The notes beneath the pieces were generated by a model, which saw nothing but the letters and a program-made list of their open reading frames with translations, was not told the DNA's origin and made no database searches. The position numbers and the translations under genes are program-made. From Liolophura sinensis (lineage: Eukaryota > Mollusca > Polyplacophora > Chitonida > Chitonidae), in contig NC_088306.1 in the NCBI RefSeq assembly GCF_032854445.1, forward strand, positions 24,587,764 through 24,651,763: a stretch of 64,000 nt of DNA, written 5' to 3'. Shown piece after piece: positions 1 through 12,066 of the stretch (position 1 is the first letter of the stretch; every line of letters starts with the position of its first letter).

Positions 1-515
1 AAATGTTTTCACCGCATTCTAGCTAAAGTGATGTTTGTTTCACCCATAGGACACAAAAAAATAATGCTCCTATGAAAATTTGTACAAAAATATCGTACGA
101 TGATTCGCCTATGCCTGTTTAACTTGGAAAACATGGTAAATATTTTCACTCATGGCTTGAAACCTATAAGATATATCTTATTTCAGGAAATGTTGAACTA
201 TTTTATCAATTCAAAAGGTAGTTCTTATTGAATTAGCGTCTAAAGATTGTGTGCACGAGCTACTGACAACAAACACTGCTCTCTTTCCTTCAATGTTAAA
301 TATCTTCTTACCTCAAACACGTCACCCAAACATGCTTTATATCTGGACGGAAATGAACGTGAAAAGAACGAATGAGCTTACACAGATGGTCTACGCACTC
401 AACAGCAAATTTGTGTGATTTCCATAAGCAATTTATATAACGTACGTATAACGTATAAATGAAAGAATCTGAAGTTTTATCATGTCCGTTTTCACCGTCC
501 AATATGCCATTAGTT

Positions 516-529
516 AATATCCCAGCCTA
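516..529. repeat. Left target-site duplication of the SINE at 530
   Basis: The 14 bases aatatcccagccta are repeated exactly at 714-727 on the other side of the element. Confidence 0.85.
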
Positions 530-713
530 CTGTGAGTTCGACCAGCTTATGCTGGCTTCCTCTCCGGCCGTATGTGGGAAGGTCTATCAGCAACCTGCGG
601 ATGGCCGTGGGTTTCCCCCGGGCTCTGCCCGGTTTCCACCACCATAATGCTGGCCGCCGTCGCATAAATGAAATATTCTTGAGTACGGCGTAAAACAACA
701 ATCAAAAAAATAA
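530..713 (+). repeat. SINE family A copy, 5'-truncated, with target-site duplication
   Basis: The copy starts at the tRNA-type B box (gagttcgaccag, 533-544), followed by the family body (gctggcttcctctccggccg, then ctgcggatgg, cccccgggctctgcccgg, accataatgctggccgccgt). It ends in the tail gaaatattcttgagtacggc plus an A-rich end. The A-box half of the head is missing. The body is flanked by a perfect 14-bp direct repeat, aatatcccagccta, at 516-529 and 714-727. That is a target-site duplication, so the 5' truncation arose at insertion. Confidence 0.88.
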
Positions 714-727
714 AATATCCCAGCCTA
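714..727. repeat. Right target-site duplication of the SINE at 530
   Basis: This is an exact copy of 516-529, starting within the A-rich end of the element. Confidence 0.85.
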
Positions 728-729
728 GA

Positions 730-3700
730 CAGTACGAGCAAATATCTGTTTGGGCATATCTGTTGTCGTATGTCTACCATTAAAATAAAGATGGTCTCTT
801 CACGGAATAATGGCCATCTGTTTCTTAAAGGCGATTTTGAGCACTTTCAGTTATTTTTCTTACCTCTGCTCTCAAACGCTTTTCTACATAAGTAAATGAA
901 ATCATATCGTATTGATGTATTTTATCTCTTCGAATGGATTCGTCCTAAATTATCTCTTTCTACATTCTAAATTCTGTGGTGGTTTCCATGGAACATTGCT
1001 TTGGAAAATGATAATGAGACTATTGACTTGGAACATGCATTATGGCTGCTACACAAATGTGTATATCGAATCCTAGAATCATTTAGTCCGTTGAAGATGG
1101 GTAAATATATGACAGTATAGGCAACCGTACAACTTTGATTTTTGTGGTTGGAGGAGTTGGTTTTGTCCACAGTTAAACAGACATGAACGCTGTGAAGAGC
1201 AGTGTTGTAGGTATCTCGTGATTATCAAAGCTATCATAAAGAATATATGCAGTCCGATATTCACGTTTAACCATTTTATATCCTTATAGGCCAAAGCATG
1301 ACAGGTGGGACAAACAGTAATCGGATTAACAAACTTTAAAGGAGAAGAAAACCTAAAAACATGACACTATGGGCTGAAAAGAGCCAATTGTTTTCTATCT
1401 GGTGGTGCCCGCTGTATAATTTTGCCATTTTCCTCGCCATACACGTAAAGCCTGAAAACGGCATAGCTGGCATAAATCGCCGAGTCCATCGCGTCCTCCA
1501 CCTTTAACACGTTGTAATTTATGTTGGGGGTGTGTAGCCTCTCAGCCAGTGAGAGTCTTGGAAGAAGAGTTCTGCCGGAAATGTACGAACTGCACTTCGG
1601 CAGTTTCCGGCAGTAATTCTCCTCCTAACATAGTGGACTTCAGGGCTAGTTCTTAGGCAAAATGGAGTCGCCAACAGCGGATTTTGGCGCTGACTTTATT
1701 TATAATTTGTCAACTTGAGGAACGATTAGAATTTTGTATGGAATGCACCCGCGAGGAAAAGCATACTCAGTGTAATAACAGAATGGTATCTTCTCAGTGG
1801 TATTTGATTGATATTTAAATTTTCTTTCCTTTAATTAGAACAGATTGCGACATATCCGAGGCGAAATTTTCGGATGCCCGTAAATTGTCCAGCCCTAGTC
1901 GTTAAGGGGGAACAAGGGGGACATTGTCTGCAGTTTACGTCCTGCTAGTCATCAAGATAGCCATTGGCCGCATGTACGGAAGGTGAAAAGCAGCTAATGG
2001 TTTTAGTTTTTGGTTGGCGGTTTAGTTAGCCTTTCACAGATCATGCAAGGATTAGGGGTTTGGTGAAGTCTGGTTTAGCTACATGTTAAACACGCAAGAG
2101 GCAACGCGACGGCAAAGACAAGTAGCCCTATCCGCCTTCCGTAGAAATTGCACGACAGACTTTGTCTGACATAAAAGTGTTAGTAAGTGAGGTGCTTTGA
2201 CCCGAACATAACCAACCAAAGGTAACGTTGCACGTGGACAATTCTGTGTCCACGTCCAATTACTCAAGGCGACGTCTCGTCAGGTTTGCTCGTGTAGAGG
2301 AATCGGGGGCTATTACGCTTGTCTAATGATGTTAAATATAACAAACTACGAGTAACCCGCGATCTGTCCAGCTGGTCATAACGAGGACCGATCAATACTG
2401 ACTCGACCGCAGCTCGGCTCATCGAGAGCATCAGGGAAGAGATGGTGAAGACAGTTTGCAAGGAACTTGATGTCTTTCATCTCGCCAACAGGTGTGACCA
2501 CGGACAGCCCAGTCCACGATTACAAGCCGTTTGGTTCTACTGCTGTATCATGACTTCCAGTTTTATTACCGCTGTTTGATCGCTAAACGACCTATGTCCA
2601 CGTCCAACATGTGTTGTCCCCGCTCCTCGGTGCATTGGGTACTCAATATATTTTGACAAGCTGTGTATGCCGAATACCAAAGGCAATCGTAACAGTAGGG
2701 TGCCAGGTTTCGAGGTATTTCATGGAGCCTTTAACCTGACAAGAGTCCTATTCGATAACAGCGCCCTGATACACCTTGTACAAACTCGGTCAAGTATAGT
2801 CTATTCTGAGGATGCGCATGAACCAGTAAACACAGAATTCAAGAATTCTAAATGTCATGTAGCACTGGTTCGTAACTCAACGCAATGTCCACATCAGCTT
2901 TGGGTTTTCAAATCAGAAACAACCCTTCTTTTGGTTGTGTCCTTTTCGCATGCACTAATCGTTATAACCAGAATCCTCATTCTTCAACTTAGTTAATAAA
3001 TCCTTGTCGCATTGCTCTAAATCTTCCTCTAATTATGCTTACGAACGTGTAGCCAAGTAATAGTTGGCAACTTTCGGTGCGCAAACTGTATAAATCCCCT
3101 TGAATATGTTTGTGCTCATCAAAGTACGAACTCAAACTTCGCCTCTTGTTATCTTTCATACACTTCGGGAAATTAATTATCTATATATAATGAAATGTGA
3201 CACTCACGGTTACATGCCGATATATAATTGGATTACATATAGGTGTACAACATTCCAATCAAAGATCAAATTAACATCTACATAAGCTCCTGTAGAGGTT
3301 ACGTAATAAGCCTTCCTGATTTTTTGTTCAAGTCCTGGTGGTATGTTTACATTTAAAGGCAGATTTGGTGCAAGCGTATACATGACTTGGGTTTAGGGTA
3401 TAGCCTGTCACTGATTGTTAAAGCTCGTCTATCTAACAGCATGCGTGTTTTGGCTCTAATGGGCTTTGGCATCATTTGCGGACCATCCAGCAATTATGGC
3501 GTTGTCTACGAAATTGGGCTAATTTGGCCAGACATAGTCGAGTTTCTGAACGACCCGAACTTTTATTCGTGATCTATCTTATTTTGTGTACAACATCAAC
3601 AGTCTCGCACGCGACTCCCGGAAGAGAGGTGCCCTTTATCCTTGACTGTGATCCGATTGTTTTGTTTGCAAAAGGAAAGACGATGATAACTTTGGACCGG

Positions 3701-4550
3701 ACGGGTTTGGGAGTAAATTAAATTGTGATAGACATGAAGCCGAAGAAACACAATTGGAAAGTATTCATGCCAAGCCTTGTGATATAATTCCTGCGGTGTA
3801 GGGTACTGAGTAAAGGCGCGCCCTCCCTCGCCCTCCAGAGCCATCCCCTCCCCCATGCAAATGAGCACAAAAGTCCACTGGCAGCCACAAAGTGCTTTCC
3901 TAAATCCATCTTTTATGGCAAAATGGCGTCTAATTTTGACCAGAGACTGTTATAGGAGCAGGAAAAAATCTTAATACAAAATATTAAGAGAGAGGAAAGG
4001 AGAAGAATGCAGATTAGCAAACAATAATGAAAACAAAGTGTAACTTTACAGCATTTTACCACAATCTGAAGATAATTTTGACAGTTAGTCATCAAAATAC
4101 AAACGAGACGATAGGAATTTCCACTACGAAATGCCGCAGGACATACCGTCAAAGTTAGTCAGACTTACTAATTACCTTGATACTTTGGCTTCCTCTCCAA
4201 ATCCGTAATTATAAATATCAAATATTTCCTGGAGTCTAAATAGATCACATACAATTTTAATAAAAAAAATATAAAACAAACTCGTCTATCGCTATGCCCG
4301 TAAATTCCCATGCCAAATGACTAGTGTGTTGCTGTTCGAAACAAGAAGTTCAGATTTAATCCTGTTCACGCATACCCTGTCACGCAATGGAGCGAGTTAG
4401 ACGGACATTTAATTAAGTTTTAAAACAAAATCTAAGTTTCCAGTTTTCACTTGGGGTTATATTGTGATCGTTTGGTCTCCATGTTTATCATCGTTCACGA
4501 AAACAGCTCATATATCGTGGGTGTTTGTTACTCTCAAGGAAAAAAAATGT
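730..4550. other. No recognisable gene; one hairpin
   Basis: Only short chance frames occur here, the longest being 109 codons at 2667-2996, which resembles nothing I know. A 10-bp perfect inverted repeat (ctgccggaaa / tttccggcag) lies at 1572-1613. Some (c/t)-rich stretches near 3820-3860 are simple sequence. Confidence 0.5.
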
Positions 4551-4775
4551 GTTAAATTTAACAGAAAGTCTGCTGTCTGAGTGACGCTAGGATGTATTCT
4601 ATTGTTGCTGCATGCTTTTTCTGTCCCTGTAGTGCACATATCTTTTTTATCCAACAACAAACACCGTATACTGGACCAGCAGGATATTGTGTTGACTATC
4701 GCACAGTATTATTTATAGGGGATATAACAGAATACTTTCTACTATCTCTCTTACAACAGACCTTTTAAATTTAAC
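4551..4775 (+). mobile_element. MITE-like element M1, copy 1 (about 225 bp, terminal inverted repeats)
   Basis: The left end gttaaatttaacagaaagtc, then tgctgtctgagtgacgctag and gatgtattctattgttg, is matched in reverse complement by the right end (ataacagaatactttctact, then atctctcttacaacagacct and tttaaatttaac). This gives imperfect inverted repeats of about 50 bp. The outermost 12 bp, gttaaatttaac, are themselves a palindrome. The interior holds aggatattgtgttgactatc. There is no coding capacity, so it would be a non-autonomous DNA transposon. Target-site duplication unclear. Confidence 0.65.
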
Positions 4776-4839
4776 AAATCATTTTTTGAAATGTAGGTAC
4801 AACATCTATTTAGTCTGGTAATTAAAGCATATAGCGCCA

Positions 4840-5010
4840 TGGGGATAGTGAAGAGACAAATACAGCCTCTCAGGCCCTTGGTCATTGAGGTCGCGAGTTC
4901 GAATCAACTCTTTGCAGTTTTTGCTGAGGATTTGCCAGATGCCTGGCAAAAGTCTGAGTTTTATTTCGTAAACTCTGGTTTCCTTCACCCACAAACCTGA
5001 TATTCTGGAG
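4840..5010 (+). repeat. SINE-like element with tRNA-type head (family D)
   Basis: A B-box-like gagttcgaatc (4895-4905) follows an A-box-like ggggatagtgaagagac. The body has ggatttgccagatgcctggc and ctggtttccttcacccacaa. The order of blocks (ttgccag, then gtttcc-tccaccc) matches a fragment near 43.5 kb. No clear tail or target-site duplication. Confidence 0.45.
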
Positions 5011-6147
5011 TTTGGCATTCAGTACCAATTGTATCGACGCCTCTGTCACTATTTATAGCACGGTTAATAGTTTTCCCAAAAGATGCCTTCATATGTGATA
5101 ATAATATTCAACGGAAACTCTGTGTGTATGTACATGTCTGTTATTCGACAAACTCAAAAATCGCTCCTGCAATTGGTGTCTCACATTTCGGATGAACTGT
5201 TGTGCTGTATGCGAACAGTAGCATATTGCGTACGTAAACCAGACACTTTTGACGCCACGAGTCCTTCCCTTGTAGAGGTATATTTTTCTTTGCTGTGGAA
5301 TGAGTGCTGCACCAATTAATGTACACCTTATAATGAAATATGAAATAAAACTGTCCCAATTTTACCTTATGTATACCAGCTGCAAAAGCGCCCACTTAAA
5401 AGTATCAACTAAAATGTTAATTTGCACCTTGTTTCATGTGTTTGTTTTCATAAAACCTCACCGGCCACAAATTTATCTTATTTATATCTCTCAATGCACA
5501 TTTCCTTCCAAATCACAGAAGGCAGCTTTCTTCGGGGTGTGAACATTCCCCACCCACAACATCCGTGCCACGATTACAGCGCAATCTGTTGTCTGTTGGT
5601 GAACACAGGTGGAATTAATGTTAACAAGCATAGCGTGAGAGAAACAAGGAAGGTAACGGAATGCAGACGTGGGTACAAATGGAGAAACTAATTAAAAAGA
5701 AATAGCGACCTAGTTTGGCCATCTGGCGTGCGTATGTGCCAGTGGTGGGGCAAGCTAATAAAACGCGAGGTGATTTGCCAATCATAATCGACCGTACCTT
5801 CTGTACCATGAACGTTGAGAGCAAATCGATACAAAAGCTGAATAGACTATACAGAATTCCGTGTTTAAATCGTTCTAATTTTTATTCCAGATTTGTTGTG
5901 TCGTTTTTGAATGAAATTCGTAATGAGTGAGAGAGTGCTTGGGGCCTAACATTGTACTTAACACCTTTTCAGTTATATGAAACGAAGAAATACGTGATGG
6001 AAGGATGGCTAGACGTGCTTCCAGTGACAATACAAAGAATTTTGGTACGATGCCAGTGGGCAGGCCAAGTATAGTTTTTCAAACAAAACTGTCAGTTAAC
6101 TGTCAGTTAGTGAATTAATTATGACAATATGTGACAAAGGGGAAACA
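5011..6147. other. No recognisable gene
   Basis: AT-rich sequence with overlapping frames of fewer than 90 codons on both strands. No domain, splice-site pair or repeat could be recognised. Confidence 0.45.
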
Positions 6148-6249
6148 ACATGTGGCCCAGAGACATGTGGTATAGGCCCAGAGACATGTGGTATAAGCCC
6201 GGAGACACGTGGTATAGGCCCAGAGGCATGTGGTATAGGCCCAGAAACC
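6148..6249. repeat. 21-bp minisatellite, about 5 copies
   Basis: The unit acatgtggtataggcccaga plus g repeats with start points at 6163, 6184, 6205 and 6226. A shorter 15-bp unit precedes them at 6148. Because 21 is a multiple of three, both strands stay open and give repeat peptides (TCGIGPE type). I read those as by-products. Confidence 0.85.
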
Positions 6250-7224
6250 TTGAGACAAACAGTTCTAACTCGACCCTCTTTCACACTTAGCCTTCGACGC
6301 AAAATGCATTGTAAACTTAGAATAATAAAAGACCCCCCATCCCCCACAGCTTCGCATTTTCACTTGTTCATTATACATAGTAATCAGTAATACATCGACC
6401 TTGAATGGTTTACAATCGAGAACGAAACAAGGTTTGTTGATGGGAAAGTAATTGGATCAATCTTCGGTCAGTAAAACGCCTTTTGCATAAAGCAAGGATC
6501 GAATTCACAATATTCTTTACAAAATTACAGGGCTGATCTCTCGAAATGTGTATCAGAGGATGATTTTAACTGATAACGCTGTGTCTCGTTAACTGGGTTA
6601 GGTTAACTTCATGCAGAAGTCATTGATTGCGGTCAGTAGCGCTGGTGTGGTCAAATCAAGGTAGTACACACATCAATGAACACCTTGCACTGTCTATAGA
6701 GATTACTGTATACTCAATGGTTTTAATGGCAGATTAACACCATTCAGTTTGGTCTTACAATATCACGCCTTTGCCAAATCCCTAGGCCATTTCGATAGGC
6801 GGTATTGTATGTACAGGACTATTGGCACAGCCGGCTGGAGAACCGTTAGCCTGGATATGATCCGGAATGCCCAGCTTCTATTGATGGCAATTAAAAATGG
6901 CCACTAAAGTGTAGGATCCATAACAATGAGCTTGTTCCAAACGCTCACCCCATAACGGATTCAAACCTTCAACAAACTTTATCTGTACGACCGATCTGAT
7001 AAACAGTAAACTGTTCATGGATAGCACAACATATGTATGACTGGAATAAACACCATATAACCCGAACAACTGAAACACTTGACGTACCGCTGAATACCAT
7101 GCATTATTTTAAAGTGTAAAATCCCTCTGTTATAGCAAGAATTGCACACTGTTCTATAAAATAATATTTAACAGGTCTGAAAACTCATTTACTACTTAAG
7201 GCATTGTATGCAATATAGAATCTT
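6250..7224. other. No recognisable gene
   Basis: Nothing identifiable beyond a C-rich patch near 6330. Confidence 0.45.
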
Positions 7225-7233
7225 TAATCGATA

Positions 7234-7330
7234 TGGTCGAGGGTTTCCTCCGGGCTCCGCCCGGCTTCCTCCCCTATAAGTGAAATAGTCTTGAGTACGG
7301 CGTAAATCACCAATCAAATAAATAAATAAA
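7234..7330 (+). repeat. SINE family A copy, truncated and internally deleted
   Basis: It begins at the segment equivalent to 'ggatggtcgtgggtttcc' and keeps cgggctccgcccggcttcct. It has lost the 'accataatgctggccgccgt' block, then continues with ataagtgaaatagtcttgag, the gtacggcgtaaatcacc tail and (aaat)n. The 9-bp sequence taatcgata flanks it at 7225-7233 and 7331-7339, a probable target-site duplication. Confidence 0.8.
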
Positions 7331-7407
7331 TAATCGATAATTTTTGACCATACGGATGCCTAACATACTTTGGAATATGAAAACAATATGAGAACTCTGG
7401 CATTTGT

Positions 7408-7499
7408 CTGCCGGTTTCCTCCCACCATGATGCTGGTTGCCGTCTTACAAATGAAACATTCTTGACTACAGCGTAAATTTAAAATAAAATAAAATAAAT
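7408..7499 (+). repeat. SINE family A 3' fragment
   Basis: It carries ctgccggtttcctcccacca, a diverged gatgctggttgccgtcttac block, the tail gaaacattcttgactacagc and a (taaaa)n end. It sits about 75 bp after another copy of the same family in the same orientation. No target-site duplication is clear. Confidence 0.75.
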
Positions 7500-9639
7500 G
7501 AATTTAATTTGTCTGTTTCCAACGATTTTTACAATATCTGTGCATCGCCCTTTTCAACCTGCAAGTTTGGATATTAGTTGGCACTTCATCTTTGTGAGTC
7601 TACCAATACGTTTCAGACATTAATGAACCTTTGTCTTGTTTTGATTTTCATATTTTGTTGTATTTTTCTTCATCTGTAAAGAATCCTGTTTTTTCTTCCT
7701 TTCTCAAGGATATGTGAAAAAGGATAACAAAGCACATGGGATTTGCGACACTGGTTGACTTGAGGGACCTTCACAGATTTTCCATGTTTTATATCTATAT
7801 GTTTTGGATCACGTTGACTAAAGTTATAAAGCCCAGAAGGTACAATATGGCAAGCCATTCTCACGCACCCACGCTTCCACCACCCCAACCCTGTTCGACG
7901 AGTACATGTATATGAATTCACGTTGGAAAAATATCGTTTCTGATCGAAACAGCTACGATGAAAAGCATCTCAGGCATTCTCTGAATACGAAATCCAACAA
8001 AACTTCATGTTTTTGGGGTCGTTAAATCTAATGGACACAAAGAATAAACCGCAAATGGGTAGTTTTTCCCAGAGATTCGATGATGAATTGTACATTTTTT
8101 CACTTTGAACCTTTTAATACACTCTAGCATAGTACAGCACGTGGCAATATATTTAATGGTGTTGAGATGGGATGTTAGCACCGGTTACGAGGCCGTGTGT
8201 GCCATGAGCTGAGTCTAATAAATATCTCAAAGCGGCATAATTCTCCTTTTTTCTCAGGTTAAATTGCTAGCGGGAATAATTTATGCCCTCAATAAATATA
8301 TTGCATGCAAAACAGCGAGACCAAGGGTACAATGCAAGGCTAGCAAGAGCGTAATATTGCATGCCAAACCCTTTTTCAAACTGCCTATAAAATACGGAGT
8401 ACTGAAAGGTGGGGGACATATAGGCTATTGCATGTGAATACAAGAAAAAGGAATGTGACAGAGAGAAGGTGTAATATTGTTTCAATAATTCAGCCAATTA
8501 AACATCAATTCAGTAGTTTAAATTCTTTACTTTATTAGTAGCAACAAAAATCGCTTTCAAGTCATAGTTGATAGTTAGATGTTGTTTCAGCCATAGATAT
8601 CGTTCACGTCCATGAAAATATCTAGCTGTATGCGTATTTACCTACCTGTATGTGTAATTACATCTGCATTACGTAAGTTAACAAATACCACTGGAACAAC
8701 ATTTTAACCGGCTGTTTGAATGTACACACGCTATTTTGCATACGATCTTAAAGTGAACAGCGGTCGAGTATATGACATGTCTTCAAATAACACTATATTC
8801 TACCTTACATATTACCTCATCTGGTATAAGAATTATTCAACCAAATAAATGATTGACTTATTGACTGATCCACCAATTTAAGTAGTCATTTGATCCTTCA
8901 ATCGCTTGATCAATAACTCAATCTATCCGTGAAGGAGGCTACTCTCGATCAAATCCGAAACCTCCACTAATTCTCGGTGTAGACTTCATCCTGGTCTCCA
9001 TTTTCGATTTAGCCCAGGCTCTGATGAATACTAGTGTTGATGGACATGTCAGGCTAAAGTATCGGCTAACAAACAAAAACTCATTCGGCGGGAAAATGTC
9101 CCGGTCTAAAAGAAAAAAAGCAGTAGAATTTCGTTATTTAAGTAGACGCTTTGGAGGAATCAATTGAATCCAGGCTCTTAAGGAAACGGACAAGACCTTT
9201 AAACAGGCCTGACACATTCCGCATTTATTGAATGCTTACTTTTCAATTCCCTCCCCAAGAGCATTTGACTGACGCAGTATCTGATTGATGGTTGTACATG
9301 AGGTAGGCCATTATTGTCCATTTTGTTCAAAATCATGGAGTAATTCATTGCACCATGATTCAAACAACTCTCGTAGAAATGAACCAGTTGCAAATCAGGT
9401 AATAAGTCTAATTTACGAATTAGAAACTGTTGGTGTTCGGGATGCAAGAATAAATCTCGGAAATTGGAAATGAAGCGTACTTAAAAATTATTATTGCTCA
9501 ATTAGTCAGCTGTAAGTCAGTTTTAACAAGCAGTCTAAAATTCAAAACCATAATGCAAGGTCTTTAGTGTAACGGAAAGACAAATCAATGAATCTGCTAG
9601 ACGATCTTATAGCCAACCATGTAGCCCTGTACCAGTACG
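7500..9639. other. No recognisable gene
   Basis: AT-rich. A short gattgac/gatcaat-rich cryptic tract lies at about 8850-8930, of the same kind as the larger tracts at 9.64 and 51.8 kb. Frames are shorter than 85 codons. Confidence 0.45.
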
Positions 9640-10560
9640 TTAATGAGTCAGTCAGACAGTCAGTCAGTCAATCGGTCAATGAATGTGTCAAACAGATCTG
9701 CAGGGAGTCTTTAGTTTGTTACATGGCTAGTCATTCAGCCGCTTCTGTACACAGTCAGCCATCCATTTCCGTAAACACTGAGACAGTTAGCTAATTCGCA
9801 AAACAGTCAATCCAGTGACCAGTAACAGTAGCCAGTCAGAAAGTTCTTCAAACAGTGAACCCGACTGTCTCGTGAATGAACGTTCTGGTAATCTGGTAAA
9901 GAGAAAGTCAGTCAGTCCTAGAAACATTCAGACAACCAGTCGTGTCTACAGTCACTCAGCCAGTCCTTGGAAGTCAGTCAGTCCTAGAAACATTCAGACA
10001 ACCAGTCGTGTCTACAGTCACTCAGCCAGTCCTTGAAAGTCAGTCAGTCCGAGAAACATTCAGACAACCAGTCGTGTCTACAGTCACTCAGCCAGTTTTT
10101 GAAAGTCAGCCAGTGCACTAAACATTTACTTTGCCAATCCAGAAGACAGTCAGCCAACTGAAACCAATCAGTGAGTCGGCCACGTAAACAATAAACCAAT
10201 GCTCTAAACAGCCTATCAATCCTGTAATCAGTCAGTGAACCAGTGGGGTAAACACTCATTAAACCAGCCAATTTATCTCATATAGGTAGTCGGCCATGGT
10301 TGAAAACTGTCAGAGAGCAAATTATGTAAATACTGAACCAGTCAGTCATGTAAACAGTCATGTACATAGTCATGCCTTCAGTCGTGTAACTTACAGTCAG
10401 TCAACCAGTGTTGTAAACAGCCAGCGAGCTTGTGCCCTGAACAGTCAATCAACAAATGCCATTATCTGTCAGTTAGACATTCCAGAAAAGAGTCCGCCAA
10501 TCAGCTATGTTAACTATCAGTCAACCAGATCTGTTAACAATCAACCAGCGCTCTAAACAA
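9640..10560. repeat. Degenerate CAGT-rich cryptic repeat tract
   Basis: About 900 bp are dominated by cagt, gtcagtca, cagtcaacca and taaacagtca words at irregular spacing, with a homogenised 66-bp core inside. The tract is composition-biased and keeps several frames open (9588-9794, 9815-10036, 10044-10271 and 10296-10556). These frames are all built from the same tetranucleotide words and are not credible genes. Confidence 0.7.
9906..10103. repeat. 66-bp tandem repeat, 3 copies
   Basis: Units start at 9906, 9972 and 10038 with agtcagtcagtcctagaaac or a close variant. They continue with attcagacaaccagtcgtgt and ctacagtcactcagccagt. A partial, diverged fourth unit starts at 10104. The first two units are nearly identical, which suggests recent duplication. 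Confidence 0.88.
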
Positions 10561-12066
10561 AACAGTCGAGTAAAAAGAAAACCATTGGGCATTTCGTTAG
10601 CAAAAATTGGAAAATCTGTACTGTCATGAATATACATTTTTACAGAGAAGTGTGTTTATTTCACACAAAATCGCACAAGCTGTGTTGCTGTTGGACGTAT
10701 TCAGTGTCACAGTTTAAACGGAAACAGAAGTACGTTTTCATGCTAATGCCAGCAATACTCTCAAGACATTTGCATAGTCCACAACTAGTTACAGACATCA
10801 ATGGAAAGTCGTTATCGAAGTTTCCTGATCTCGATTTGTTTATCGCCATAATTATTATTTTTATACAATCAAATATCGATACCTCATGTTCATTTGTCGG
10901 CTTGATAAATGGATCACTCCTATCAGTGTATGTGTAATTTTGCATAGATACATAATTTTCCGGAAACCCGTCAATGCTAGTGATTTATGGATACAACAAT
11001 TCATGTATAGGCATTGCAGGATTCCTCCGTTTCATATGGAAAATAGGCTGTCGCTTGTACCTAGTTTTATTTACAATTGGAAGAGATTTTACACATCTTT
11101 ATTGGCGGTTTCGTCCAAGGATCGTAAAAGAGCCAATCTTACTGTCACAACTTTTTACAAGTATGAGAAATTGCTGAAACTGTTTACTGTACCTGGTAAC
11201 ATAGATTTGATAAACTGTGCGCAATCAAAGTAAAACACAAGATGCTAAATCGTCGACGTTTTACTTCGTTGGTAGGTTGGTTAATTGGTTGATTGCTTCG
11301 TTGGTATGCAACCTTCTTGTGGCAGGGCGAATCCATTACACCAAAATACTGCCGCTACTGAGATATTATGCCGAAGACACCAGACATGATACCCCACCCA
11401 GTTACATTATACTTCCAACCAGTCCTGTTTCCTTGCTCTAATCTCTCAGTACTGAGCGCCAATTTATAAAGTTTTTGATGTGACCGGACCCGTTCAACAC
11501 TAAGGCAGTCCTGCCGAACTGATTCCTGTCCTTTTGGTCTACGCTGTCTTGTATCAGTACTAATACTATAACATAGGCATTACTACCTGAGAGAACAGTT
11601 GTATTAACAAATGAATGGTATTGATCGATCAGTAATTCGGTTGATAAATCAACAGACAGATCAATTGGTGATTGAGGCTATCAATCATTGGATCAACTCC
11701 CAATACTTCCACGCCAATCGCCATTTGTGCCCACCTCAAGCCCATTAGTCTGGTACAGAAAAGAGAGTATCTGGCTCCATAGCCATCATCTACGAGAATC
11801 GCCTACTATGAGATGAGATTGTGATGCAAATAGTGGCCATTCACATCCACTGCTCACGTCTTCATCTCTTCGCTCCCACTCCCTCATCCACCTTTAATTT
11901 CCCATACAGAATAGTTAACACAATAGTTACCAGTCATCGAACTTTTGCCCTACCCGCTTCTAATAGACGCCCAAAAAGAACGTTCGGGCCGAACCGTATA
12001 ACAGGCAGCGCATCCTTTGATTCAAGATGGCCGCTATTCTAATCAGAGGCGATAAGAAAAGCTCAC
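10561..12066. other. Probable intron 3' of the neuroligin exon; no other exon seen
   Basis: The frame 10886-11233 (115 codons) is unrecognised. A gatcaatt-rich cryptic tract lies at 11615-11700. If the neuroligin gene is intact, this belongs to the intron that begins at the donor at 12066 and runs leftward. Confidence 0.45.

Noticed and set aside
6096-6390. Collagen-like or Gly-Pro repeat peptide (TCGIGPE / SGPIPHV) on both strands
   Set aside because: Both strands are open because of the 21-bp repeat, so neither is specific evidence of coding.
9588-10556. Series of Ser/Gln/Asn-rich frames that might be a secreted repetitive protein
   Set aside because: All arise from CAGT words, stop at arbitrary points, and occur on both strands.
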